Made by a program: the position numbers and the translations under genes. A stretch of 64,000 bases of DNA from Diploscapter coronatus (taxonomy: Eukaryota > Nematoda > Chromadorea > Rhabditida > Rhabditidae), in the NCBI GenBank assembly GCA_964036155.1, contig OZ038423.1, positions 81,359,249 through 81,423,248 of the forward strand. The letters are read 5' to 3'. The notes below the pieces were generated by a model. That model had not been told where the DNA came from, ran no database searches, and was given only the letters and a program-made list of their open reading frames with translations. This document shows positions 50,769 to 61,607 of the stretch, in pieces. Each line of letters begins with the position of its first letter. Within the stretch, counting starts at the first letter, position 1.

Positions 50769-52381
50769 TCATTGTAAATCTTTATTATGATTATAAATTA
50801 TTAAATTTCAACAACCACTTCAAAGTAGCATCGCTAATTGTGAGACTAATCGATAATTTTTCACAATGACTCCCGAAAAAAGAAGGCTATTAACAATGAT
50901 AAGATAGCGTGCCATAAAAGCATTGAATTTATGAACATAAAACTCTATGATTCGTTTTAATGAGCAATATTTGAATAATAAACTTAACCCGAGAAAACTG
51001 ACTAATAAGCTAACTCTATTATTTAGTGTGAAAGTATTCTTTTATCTGTAAGAATATTCAAAATTATCTTTCTGTAGAATACGAGACAGAACACTAGTAT
51101 TTTTGAATATAACCATTCTAACCCCAATGTTATTCTGAACATATTACTTTTTCAATTTGCAAACGCTTGCGCGCTTGTAAAACGCCACGTTCTTACTAAC
51201 TCCGTTTTTAAATCATTCGAATGATAATACACATTTTTAATTTGACAGTGTGACAAGTTTCTATAGTTGGTAATATAATTGAGTATTAGCTTAATATCTT
51301 AATAGCGTAGAACAAATAATGAAATATTTTCGTTCATATTCAATTTTCAATGTCCCATATAATCAGTACTGAAGTAAATTATCGTCTAATTTCATAGAGT
51401 TTTGTAGGCAGATACTATATGGCGACTCCTATAGTTAGAGAGAGGGAAGGAAGGGAGAGTAGGGCGAAATAGTGAGGGAAAAGAAAGGGGTAGTTAAGTC
51501 GTCATATAGCTAGAGGGTACAAATGATATTCCTAATGTGAAGGCAGAGTTATGGGAATATTTTTCTCAAAATTTTGAAATTTCGAATTTTGGATGCACAG
51601 CTTTGGCGCAATGGTGAAAGGAAGGCGTCCACCTTTTCCGGAACTCTTAATGATTGATAATAGTATAATTTTACCTAGGGAATCCAAATACGGAAGGAAA
51701 AAGTACTAAACAGTACATTTTTATCGAGAAAATCATGATTTCTGAAAATAGCCTATTCTTGATCCCCAATTTTGACTTCGGGATATTCTCCAGCTCCAAG
51801 CAAGTGGTTGGCCCCCCAAAGCCTGTATATCAGCAGGTGACCCATCGTATGGAGTCTCCAAAACTTTTAAAATTTTTCGAAAATCTTTTATAACAAAAAA
51901 GTTTTCTCTATACCTTCTGTCAGGTGTTAAATCGCAAAAATCACAAACTTTGACTCCCTCGTAGCCCCGCCCACTTTTGGGGATGGAGCCTAAAAACCTA
52001 ATTTTTGTGATTAGGGTTCAAAGGGCTGTCCGCCCATATGGGTTTGATTCGGATTCAAGAGACTTTTGCAATTGTCCGGACCCCCTTTGACAGTTATTTT
52101 GTTTATTTGTGGAATGACTCTTAAAAACGAGAAAAAATAGAATAATGACTAAAATGCTGTCTTCCATGATACTTTAATAAAATTAGTTTATTCTTAATAT
52201 AGGAACAGAACATTTTTGAAAATATAGAAATCTGTAAAACGCATGACCATAGGATTTTCGAAATAGCATAGAGAAAGAAACCTATCACAATCCCCTTTTA
52301 TCTAATCCTAACTCTAGCCCTTTATTATTTCATAGGTCATTTGGCTCTTCATTTTCCGAATACTCGAACAAATCAAGAACT
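50769..52381. other. Spacer upstream of Hsp70-like gene
   Basis: Contains the promoter side of the Hsp70-like gene and the 3' flank of the chemoreceptor-like gene. A purine-rich GA/GG tract lies at 51430-51500 and a box-A-like TGGCGCAATGG near 51606 without a partner. No coding exon recognised. Confidence 0.4.
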
Positions 52382-54095
52382 TTAGATTCGATAATCTTCA
52401 TTTGATTGAAAGAATGCAACAGGAGTCGATTCTACGGATGAGCTCAACTTCCTACATTTCCATTTCTGCCAAATTTGACGTGAACGATGATTGTAGGGTG
52501 AAATGAAGAAAATCGACACCAATGGCGAAAGTGAAGGTGCCAAATCGCCGATGACAAAAATTAAATCTGAAGAGGTACTCATTTTTAAATTTTCGAAACA
52601 TGAATGATTTATGAAGACCTTCATAACATGGATGGCGGATAACCTGAAAAGTTACATCATTTATATTGTTGTTGAAATAAGCACAAGAAATACCTGAAAA
52701 GTGAGCAGGAGGAAAACTGTTATTGCCAAAATGTAGAGAAGTGGAATCATGGCAGTGATCGTTAGAGCATGAAAATTCATTCTATTGACTTTGAAGTTAA
52801 ATTAGAAAAAAACCTTGAGAAGTTCAGTGTGCATTCGATAGAGATGAGGAGAACAGCAGGCTTCGGCTACGATGTTTAAAATTTTTTTCCTGAAAGATAA
52901 AAAATTTTTAAAATGAAAATATGACTATTTGAAGCTCACAGCAAGAGTAATGCAGTGGTAAAAAATCAGTATTTTTTATCATTTGAAAAAAGTTTAAATT
53001 TTTGCAGTGAGCAATAATTGATAAATGATGCCTCAAAATGATCATGATCGGGTACGTCGAAGGGATTAGAATAACAACGAATCCGACTGGAGCAGTTACT
53101 GTGAAATTTCGAAAAATATTGGAATGTCCCGAAATTGTTGCTGCATCGATGTAATATTCAGGGAAATGAGATAAAATCAGATATCGCAGAAAAACTGGAT
53201 CCTCAGATTCGGTTGATAGTGCTATCTAAAATCATTACATCTGATTTTTTTAAAAATTAATTTCTTATTGAATCGTTGTAATATTATTTTTATGACCTAC
53301 GAAAAATAACTGGGCTTTCATTGTGATAAAATTTTCATTAGAAAACTTTTCCTTTTTTTTTTAAATAACTTACAGCAGAAACAACTGATGGAAGAGATAC
53401 AAGCACAATCGCTATCAATACCTTTTTCTTTGTGATGTTGGATCTGAAAATAGACTTGCCGATTATCAACAATTTAAAATGACTTAATCAGGACGTAGTA
53501 TCGATAGAAAAATGACATCAATAGACACAAGGATGAATGAGTGAGTAAGTGCAGCAGTATCATACAGCCTCCATAACAACCAGTACTTCCGAACAACTGG
53601 CAGAAACCATAGCTGACGTAAATTAAACTCCAAGGAGGTACTGGTACGGTCCTGTAATTTAAAAATTCTTTCAAAACGACTAAAATTTAATTTGTATACC
53701 TCGCCATAACAATAATTGAAAATAAACATATCAGAGCTTCAATAATAGCGTTATTAATTAACAGTAATCTAAATAATGGAGTGTTATGGTATTTTGGCAA
53801 TTGGAAAATTGAATAAAACTACTTGTAAACACTCATAGATTTCGGTGATGCATCAATAATTAGGTAAAGAAGGAATATATTGAACGTTAAGCCCAATGTA
53901 CCCACAATTAGATGGTACATAATTGTTCCCAAGTCACAAGGGTGGATTTTATCAAGAACCTAAATATAGCTTTTTGAAATAATAATATGATTGATACTTT
54001 ACTTCAAATAATGGCCGATGATAATCAGTCCTGTTAATGATAGAATTTGAATAATTAGCAGAATATAATATATCAACACTGGTTTCTTCAGCCAT
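52382..54095 (-). pseudogene. Serpentine chemoreceptor (Srh/Str-like), possibly broken
   Basis: Nematode-type seven-TM chemoreceptor. Exons: 54003-54095, 53823-53959, 53700-53768, 53484-53651, 53374-53443, about 53010-53225, 52814-52889, 52694-52768, 52619-52643, 52382-52566. Glycosylated-looking N-terminus, HPCDLGTIMYHLIVG before TM1, FYRYYVLIK at the end of TM3, PTYPIMI-like TM5, HPCYEDLIFVIG and SPLVSIFFISPYN in TM7. Two junctions fail: the exon ending near 53010 has no donor that fits the next exon, and the exon ending at 52768 is preceded by TTTTCAT where TTTTCAG is needed, although the frame would then be perfect. It is therefore either a recent pseudogene, an allele with sequence error, or a non-canonically spliced gene. 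The rest of the frame is clean. Confidence 0.7.
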
Positions 54096-54285
54096 TATAC
54101 CGACTTATGATCGGCCAACTTTCACCTGATAAAATTTGATTTTGTGAGCTTTCATTCAGTCCTAGTCTTATTCAATTCTATTTTTACACCATATTATTAA
54201 GTGCGTAGTCAACTAGTTGGAAGTTAATTGAATGTTTGACTAGCTTACAGCTTTTGCAGATTAGCGCACATTTGATTAACTGTTA

Positions 54286-54302
54286 AGAGAGAGAGAGAGA
54301 GT
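54286..54302. repeat. (GA)n microsatellite
   Basis: Short GA dinucleotide run 190 bp upstream of the chemoreceptor-like start. Confidence 0.9.
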
Positions 54303-54353
54303 CCATGCAATTCTCGACGATCTCGAAAAAGAGCTCGAACAAGAGATTTTAAA

Positions 54354-54405
54354 CAGGAATGTTTGCGGTGCGGTGCGCCATTTTACTGCACCGCCAACAT
54401 CCCTG
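54354..54405. mobile_element. CAGG-type hairpin element
   Basis: 52 bp, starting CAGGAATGTTTGCGGTGC and ending GCACCGCCAACATCCCTG; the arms pair nearly fully. No target duplication. The sequence to its right (TCTATGATCAAA) resembles that right of the element at 9576. Confidence 0.6.
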
Positions 54406-55251
54406 TCTATGATCAAATCCCGATTTGAATGACTTTTCTGAAATGCGAAGTTGTTCGAGTCTTACAAATACTCTCTCTTAAGGTTCGCGAGCACCCCTTC
54501 TCTTTTCTTTACAAAGGCTCATCTCAGAGACAATGGAGAGTATAAGGCTTCACTATTCATTCCTGATTCATTATCAATTGCGACCTTCTCAGGACTAGCA
54601 GAGCTGGGGAAAACTCTTCTTATGGAGATCCTCAGCTGGATCCCATAGGTGAGCAAGGCTAGCCCGCTCCTAGCTCTTCGCTTCGCTCACCAACGTCTAC
54701 GCCCAAGGATTCTTCCAGTATCTAAGGATCTCTAGCAGTCTGGAGCTGCATGATCACCCCTTAAATTCTAATAAATTATTCTTCTTCAAATCCGTGTTGT
54801 TTCTTTCCCCAGTCACAGAGCTATAAAACATAAAACTGCCTATTTTTTTTAGAAAACGTATCATATAGCTTTTACTATAGAGACACAAATATTTTAAATT
54901 CAAGGCCCAACTTCACCGGGAATAAAAGCGAAAAATTAGCATTTTAAAGTCTCATAATTATCCACTAGGCCTAATTAACTGATCCTGAACTTTACCCCCG
55001 GTGAACCTACCTATTATTTTTTCCGAAATCCAAAAAATCATCTTTCATTGTTGGGGTCAAGTCGTGCGTCCATAGTTCGGGAGAATTTCCTAAGGAGAAG
55101 TGGGCGGGGTCAAAACTCTCTTCCTAAAGGCGAAAGATAGAGCTTTGGGAGAGCCTTATTTGTCCGGAAAGCTTTTCTTCCATGCTACTTCCAAAATCTG
55201 CAAATGTATTCGAGAAAATGTCTAAGTTTTAAAATATAGATTATTACTAAA

Positions 55252-58200
55252 ATGTGCTTCTTTTTAATATCTTTATTAGTCACAACAGGTACGAAATAGT
55301 GGATTTATTTTTGTATATGAAGCCTCCGAATGTATAAATCTTCTTTCAGCTCGAGAAATCGCTCTGGCTGCTTTACCCGGCGGCGCGGACTGTGTTGAGC
55401 CATGTATCGCTGAGATGCAAAGGGTACGGATAAAGCTTGCTTCTGGAGAGAAAGTTTCAGTTTCCTAAGTTTCGGCAATTTCTAATTTAAGTTTCTAGAA
55501 AAACATTTTTTAGTTTACCTTAAATTATACTTTATGCTTCAAAATCTATCTTTGTGTTAAGAGTCAAAGTTTAAGTTTCAGCAACAAAATTTTGCTATTA
55601 AATCATATTTTAAGTTTCAAAATTTACCTTTACTTTTAAAAATTAATATTTTGTTGGTTCGGCAACCTGCTTTAAGTTTCGGAAACTGGAAAGTTGATGT
55701 TTTTCTGCATGCGTTCCTAAGTTGGCCTAATTTTGTTCGGGTGCATTTCTAGTCGTTGGAAAATACGCCGTTGCTGCAGAGCGAGCGAATGGGCGAGCTG
55801 TCGCTGAACCAACTGATCGGCGCTTCCTCCGATACGCGAATCACTGAAAAGAGCTTTGCATCGATTTGCGAGTAAGTTTTGGATCTTCTGTGTATTATAC
55901 AGTAAACCGTAGTTTTGAGAAATTTAGGTAATAAATATCGAAGAATAGCAATTTTATTAATCGAAGAAAAATGTATAGTTAAAGACAATTTTTAGGCCAA
56001 AGAACAAGGATTAAATAAATACAGATTTTCTATTCAAAGAAAAATCATTTTAAGATTGACCCACTTCATAGACTAAATTTAAAAAAATGTTTCTGGATTA
56101 TTCTCGTTCAGCAGAATATCATCTAAACATAAATATTTTTGTCTAAATTGATATTAAGAGAACTGGAATAATGTCCATGAGTCTGTTAAAAGTGGGCGGA
56201 GTTAAAAATGAGCAGAGCCTAATTTTGGATAATTTCAGCGCATACGTTCATGTAGATGAGTGTCTGGCTTCGTGTGAGCGGCAATCCGATACCTCAGCCA
56301 GGATTCGACAAACCTATGCTGGAATCCGGTTTATTTGTATCGAACATAGGAAAGGTGGGATTTAAAATAAATCTCATCTTATAACATATAATTTTAATCT
56401 AAAGATTATTTTATTAAGTAATTGGTTTAGAAAATTTGATAGTTTAAGCAATGACAATATAAGATAGCTTAAGAAAAACTGATCTTCATCATATTTTCAT
56501 TTTAATAGTTTTATATTTCACAATTTCACAGAGTGATTCATCGATTCCCACGCGAATTTCTCGGTAATTTGATTTCATTAACTTGCAAACCTTTCGTCCA
56601 ATCTTTGCGCTAAGTGTTAAGTTTTGGCACGGCAATTTAGCCGTCGTAACCGATTGCCAAAATGGCCCATCTTATTTGGTAAAGTTTTCCCCGAAAAAGA
56701 ATAAGCTAGGCTCTAAAAGCTCTTGAAAAGTCTGAATAGGAGGATTTTGAAATTAAAAATTTCACCATTCAAATAAAAATTTTATATTTCCTCTAAAAAT
56801 ATCGTTTTTGTTTTTATTTTTTCTTCGAAAATTCCTGGGAAATAGGCAATTATTCTGACCTTGGATATATGGGAATTCAAGGCCTAAGCTTAGAGGCTTT
56901 AAACCAAGAGCTATCAATTTGTCAAAGTTCTTAAATCTTCTTGCTTAAATCGAGGGTCCAACATTTATGACGCCTTAGGGAAATCGTCACAATTTTGGGA
57001 AGGGGACATATGAAATCTGTCTTTTAAAGGGGGGATATCATAAATCTTTAGGGCTAGGGCTTAATCAATTACTTTTGAATTTAGGGATATATAAAATATA
57101 AAATAAAACCCCCTAACTAATATTTTAGGGTATCATATTAATTCCAAAACCTTTGGTATTGATAGTTGGAATACTTCAAATTAGGGATATATGAAATTCC
57201 TTAATAGAACATAAATGAATTTAGTTTACTATATAAAATATAATTATATTTCAAAGTCTAAGATATCAAATTTGATTATTTTCAGAATTTTTCAAATCTC
57301 TTCCCTGCCTGGCGGAGTAAGTTGTTTTTCACGTATCCTTATAAATCCATATTAATAATACCGCCAAGTTTTCGGCTTCTATTCAGTGTGCATATTATGG
57401 ACCACGCCAAGAGTTGGGCCCTAAGGCAAAAGCAAAGAAGAGGGGGAGGGGTTACTTCAAAAGAGATTTAACTTATTCATCATCAGCGCCTTTCAAGGCA
57501 TTTCAAGAACTCACGAAGTATGAGTGCCTGAGAAATAACCCTAGAAAAATGAGAGAAGAGAGATGAAAGGGCCTCAATTTATCGAAATCGACAAAAGCAC
57601 ATGCGGAAAATTGAACTTTAGAGGACTTGAGAAAATGAAAAAATATGTCTTAATCTAGAAAAATGAGAAGATCAAATGTTGATAAGGATTGGCTTTTAAA
57701 AGCTGAGCTTCGTGGAAATAACTTGAAAAGAGATCAATTTAGGCACGAAAAGGTCGCACTTCAACAGTGCCGATCTCAGATTAACGCCTCTTTGGATGCG
57801 TCGAATACATTTTCAGTGACAGTGCTGAAAAAGGAGCAACATAATCTGAGGAATCATTTTGAGACTCTGTGCAGGTAGATTTGAAATTAAGTTAACATTT
57901 GAAATAAATATCGACTTAAATATTCAAATTATGTATTCTCAGATATCATGACCAATTTATCTTTTATGCTTGAATATCAAATTCAACCTATATCTTCTAA
58001 AATATCGTATATATTAATTTAAATTTGAATATTTTATATGTCATCTTTTATTTATGCTAATTTCAGGCGTCTCGGGGAAATGATCGACTGCGTTGAGCCG
58101 GTAACGCGAATTGCCTGTGGCGAGCAGGCCGCAATGATGATGCTTCGTTTCATAACCGTCGGATTCAGCTCCTTTGAGGAACTATATTCTCAGGTACGGG

Positions 58201-58597
58201 TTTTTGTTTTATATATCCTTTATATATTTAATATATCAATCTCTAAACCTTACATATAAGACATTCAATCTTTGTTCCAGCATTTTAACTTATATCATCA
58301 ATTAGAATGACTTATATTAAAGGGTTTCATATATTATCATTCGTAATATGTTAAAAATTGGCAAATTCCGAATATATTTAGTCTCAGGTATGCGCATATT
58401 CTAAATTTCATATCTCTTCAAGTTTTCAGCTCGGTATCTCGGATCAACTGCCGGCCTCTTGTAAATCCCTTCTATCATTAAGAAGGCGCATGCCCATATC
58501 TCATACACTTCATGGAAGTGCAGGATCTGCATGGTTAAATCTACCAATCACGATTTCACTTATTATGCTAATTTCACTGAGATTTCATTTATTTTAA
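55252..58597 (+). CDS. CPG4-domain-like secreted protein, possibly GPI-anchored
   Basis: Eight exons: 55252-55288, 55350-55423, 55753-55871, 56239-56354, 57286-57316, 57743-57874, 58067-58193, 58430-58597; 267 aa, phases close. A short hydrophobic start MCFFLISLLVTTA fits a signal peptide. The body has spaced cysteines in DCVEPCIAEM, SICD, DECLASCE, RFICIEH, LPCLAE, LQQCRSQ, FETLCRR, IDCVEP, RIACGEQ and PASCKS, the pattern I know from nematode chondroitin-proteoglycan-4 (CPG4) domain proteins. The C-terminus is a small-residue stretch (HGSAGSAW) followed by a hydrophobic run (NLPITISLIMLISLRF), as for GPI attachment. No Ser-Gly chondroitin sites stand out. Converges on the MCAT gene with a 221-bp gap. 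Domain call moderate, gene structure good. Confidence 0.75.
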
Positions 58598-58818
58598 ATA
58601 AACTTTTATATAGAACTAAAATTTATTCGAACTCAAATCAAATAACTAACATTCTAATAACGAGAACTATAACAAATGTTATTCTAATTGACCCTAGAAA
58701 CAATTATGTAAAAATAGAAGTCCATCTTAAAATCAAACACATCATTTTTTCTTTGATCAATTAAAAGTGGAAGACCCACGTCTTCTAAAAATCAACAAAA
58801 AGCATGAAAAATAGAAGA
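58598..58818. other. Convergent 3' region
   Basis: 221 bp shared by the tails of the CPG4-like gene (+) and MCAT (-). AATAAA overlaps the CPG4-like stop at 58596-58601. No other feature. Confidence 0.5.
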
Positions 58819-61250
58819 TCAACAAGAAAAGTGCTCGTAGGTTTTGTACGCCTTTTTGCTGGTCTTGAAAAGCATCGCTCCGAGCTGCTTTCCGGGTCCG
58901 ACCTCGATAAATCGGGGAAATTTGTAGTCCTGAAATAATTTCATAAGTTGCCGATCTTCGAAAACTTGTGTTTTGGCAACAGTCTCAGCAACCTGATGTT
59001 TCCTGAACAGGATCTGCTGGATCTGCTCCCACTTGACGGGATTCGAAATCTGCTCGATAATGGCTTTCCGTATTTCCATCTGAAATATGCTAACTTTTCC
59101 CAACGATATTTTTCCAAAAATGATACGTTTTTAGCGGGAAATAGCGCGCCGGTGTAGTTCGAGTAAATGTTGCACTTTGGTGGGTTGATCTTCACGCCGA
59201 TTAGGGCCTGAAAACGGGATTCCATAAATCCAAAGAAAAGGGATTTAGTATATTCCACCTGTTTCAATTCTTCCGTAGCCGAGGCCATGAGGGTCGTATG
59301 AAAAGCGCCGGAGACGGGTAATCTTTTCATCACCTAAAAATAACTTTTAAGATTACGGTATTCTTCGTTTATAAATTTACGGTAATAATGCAGGATTTTG
59401 TATTTTTTTAAATAAAATGATAAAAATGAATTAAAAACTGCAAAAAATAGCATAAATTCGAATTTCGTCTTACAGTAATATCGTAGAGTTTCTGGTTCTC
59501 CTCGAGATACTGTAGGCAGAGCTCCGACCCGCCGATAACTCGCACTCCACAATACAGATAGTTCGCCACCTGCGCAATGCCTATTTCGTTAGTCGAACTG
59601 AAAATCAAAATAGTTCGGATTTAGTAAGGCGTTAATTGCATGATGCAACGCCTCTTTCAACTCTAAAAAAGACGCTCGAAAAGTGCAAACAAAAAGTTAC
59701 CGAACAGCGTTAATGGCGTCATGGAGAGCGTCCTCGAGTCTCGATTTCGCGTTCACCGTCACAGTCATCATCCCCGCCCTGGTTAGGTCGTTGCACTTCT
59801 GCATCGCCTTCGCCCGAACGTCCACTATTTTGACGGCTGAAACGAAATGTTTCCCATTTTTGAGAAGAAAATTGGTGAAGATCAGCTTGTTTTTCTCTCA
59901 AAAAACAATGTTAAAAACTTACCATCTTCAAAACTTATCATTCCAGCCGCGTACATTGCAGCGTACTCACCGACGCTGAATCCGGCAACATGCGTTACTT
60001 TGTCGTCAAAATCCTAAAAATGCAAAAAATGAAAAAATATAAAAATCCGAGAAAACGATATTTCGATTTAGAACATACTTTTAAAGTCACCTCAGGAACG
60101 ACTTCTTTCTCGTATTTCCTCAACTTTTCAAAAGCTGCCACCGAAGAGACGAAAATTGCCGGCTGACAGTAGAGGGTTTGCTCCAATCTGAAAATTTATC
60201 TGATTTTTAACATCTTTTCTTTATTGTTTTATTTTTTAAAACTCACTTAGAACTCGGCCCCTCCACGCAAACTCTGTAAATGTCGTAGCCCAAAATCTCG
60301 GAGGCTCGTTCGAAAATCTCTTTGGCCTGTTGGCAATCCATCAGCTGAAAAATAAGCGTCAAAGCTACAGAATCGGCCCCGCCCCCTATCGATCGCCCAC
60401 CGCTTTGCCCATTCCGACGAACTGAGCGCCCTGCCCGGGAAACAGGAGAATGATTTGCTCCTCAATCGGGATGTGGTCGAATAGGATTTCATTGGACTTG
60501 CGCTTGTTCATGAATCTGAAAGAATAGAGAGATTTCGTATATCCAGATATATCAAACCTTCTTTTAAAAGGATATATGAAATATTAAACCCTATACTACT
60601 ATATGTTGAAAGATGGGGCCAAAATTTGGCTGAGATATAAAATTCGAAAATCGGATTTCATCTCTCCGAGTTAAAAAATTCTTAAATTCCCACTTTTGCT
60701 TCCTCGTCTCATTTAGAAGTTCGCGCGACGTCTTTTCCAGATGGTGTTTGACTTCCTAAAATTAAAACTTCTAGTTTTAAATAGAATCCGCCCCACTTTT
60801 TTAAATTCGTCCTTTTTCCCCAAGCCCCGCCCTTTTTTGCTTACCGCTTCGGGATACGGTAGCTTCGTGACAGGATTAGCCAAAACACCGGCGACGTCTT
60901 GAAAAGTGCAAGCTTCATCGAGGAGACTCTGGTTCTCTGAATTGTTACCAACGTCAATTTCCAGAAGAGAGTATTTTTAATTACAATATCTTTTCATATT
61001 TTAATTATTTTCGGCTATTTACAAAGAGTACGATATTTTAACATTTTTACTAACTCCATCCCTTGAAAAGTACAGTATTTTTCAGTTACTTTTGAAAATA
61101 TGCATTTAAAAAAGTACTTACGAAGATTGATATTCTTCGTTATCTTTTAATTATGCCAATTTTCTCACCATTCCGAAATTTCCTGATGAGTCTACGAGCG
61201 GCCGAAACCGGAACTCTCCCGGAAAAAGTCTCCAAAGCTGAGCGGTACAT
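58819..61250 (-). CDS. Mitochondrial malonyl-CoA:ACP transacylase (MCAT)
   Basis: Loads malonyl groups onto mitochondrial acyl carrier protein for type II fatty-acid synthesis. Twelve exons: 61169-61250, 60845-60936, 60694-60755, 60401-60515, 60247-60344, 60091-60187, 59923-60013, 59701-59836, 59474-59597, 59259-59333, 59127-59207, 58819-59079; 437 aa. The Arg/Ser-rich start (MYRSALETFSGRVPVSAARR) suits mitochondrial import. FPGQG at 104-108, active-site Ser195 in GFSVGEYAA (the Phe is usual for mitochondrial MCAT), catalytic His311 in VSGAFHTTLM, and EVGPGKQLGAM near the end are all present. A TTTTTAG acceptor abuts the ATG. AATAAA of the upstream gene ADPGK is about 95 nt before it, an operon-like layout. 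Confidence 0.95.
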
Positions 61251-61607
61251 CTAAAAATTAATTTTAAGAAAAAAATGAAATCTTAAGAGATTAAAGTATT
61301 TGCAGATGACAACTGTAAAAATAGAAAAAGTGGTTTTTTAAAGACATTTATTCGTATAAAAATTTACAAATAAAAAAATTCAAATCTATAAGAATTTGTC
61401 CTTAGCGACCCTATATAGCTCTGGTCAAGATTACTCGTAAAAGTAGCGTAATCCCGAATTCGCAGGATTACAGTATAAACAAATCTATAAGCATACCCGA
61501 GTTTCAATCTACAAAAAATCTAAACGAAGTGAATATATGGCCAATATAGCACCTACAAAATGAGGTCATTGCATAAAAATCGGCATAAGATATGGAAAAT
61601 TCGAATA
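61251..61607 (-). promoter_or_regulatory. Intercistronic region ADPGK-MCAT
   Basis: 358-bp gap. AATAAA for the upstream gene is at 61347-61352 (minus strand) and the acceptor immediately before the MCAT start is at 61251-61257, so the signal-to-acceptor distance is about 95 nt, as in the other two putative operon gaps. Confidence 0.55.

Larger units (their letters stand above)
54096..55251. other. Spacer between chemoreceptor and CPG4-like gene
   Basis: Divergent promoter-side region of about 1.15 kb. It has a GA run at 54286-54301, a CAGG-type hairpin at 54354-54405, and a local hairpin-like pair GGTGAGC/GCTCACC at about 54650-54691. No coding exon. Confidence 0.45.

Noticed and set aside
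54640..54700. GGTGAGC ... GCTCACC hairpin as possible ncRNA or terminator
   Set aside because: Stem of only about 7 bp with a 30-nt loop; too weak to claim.
58819..61250. GFSVGE in MCAT looked like a substitution of the usual GHSLGE active-site His
   Set aside because: Mitochondrial MCATs, including the human one as I remember it, carry GFSVGE; catalytic Ser and the distal His are present, so this is normal.
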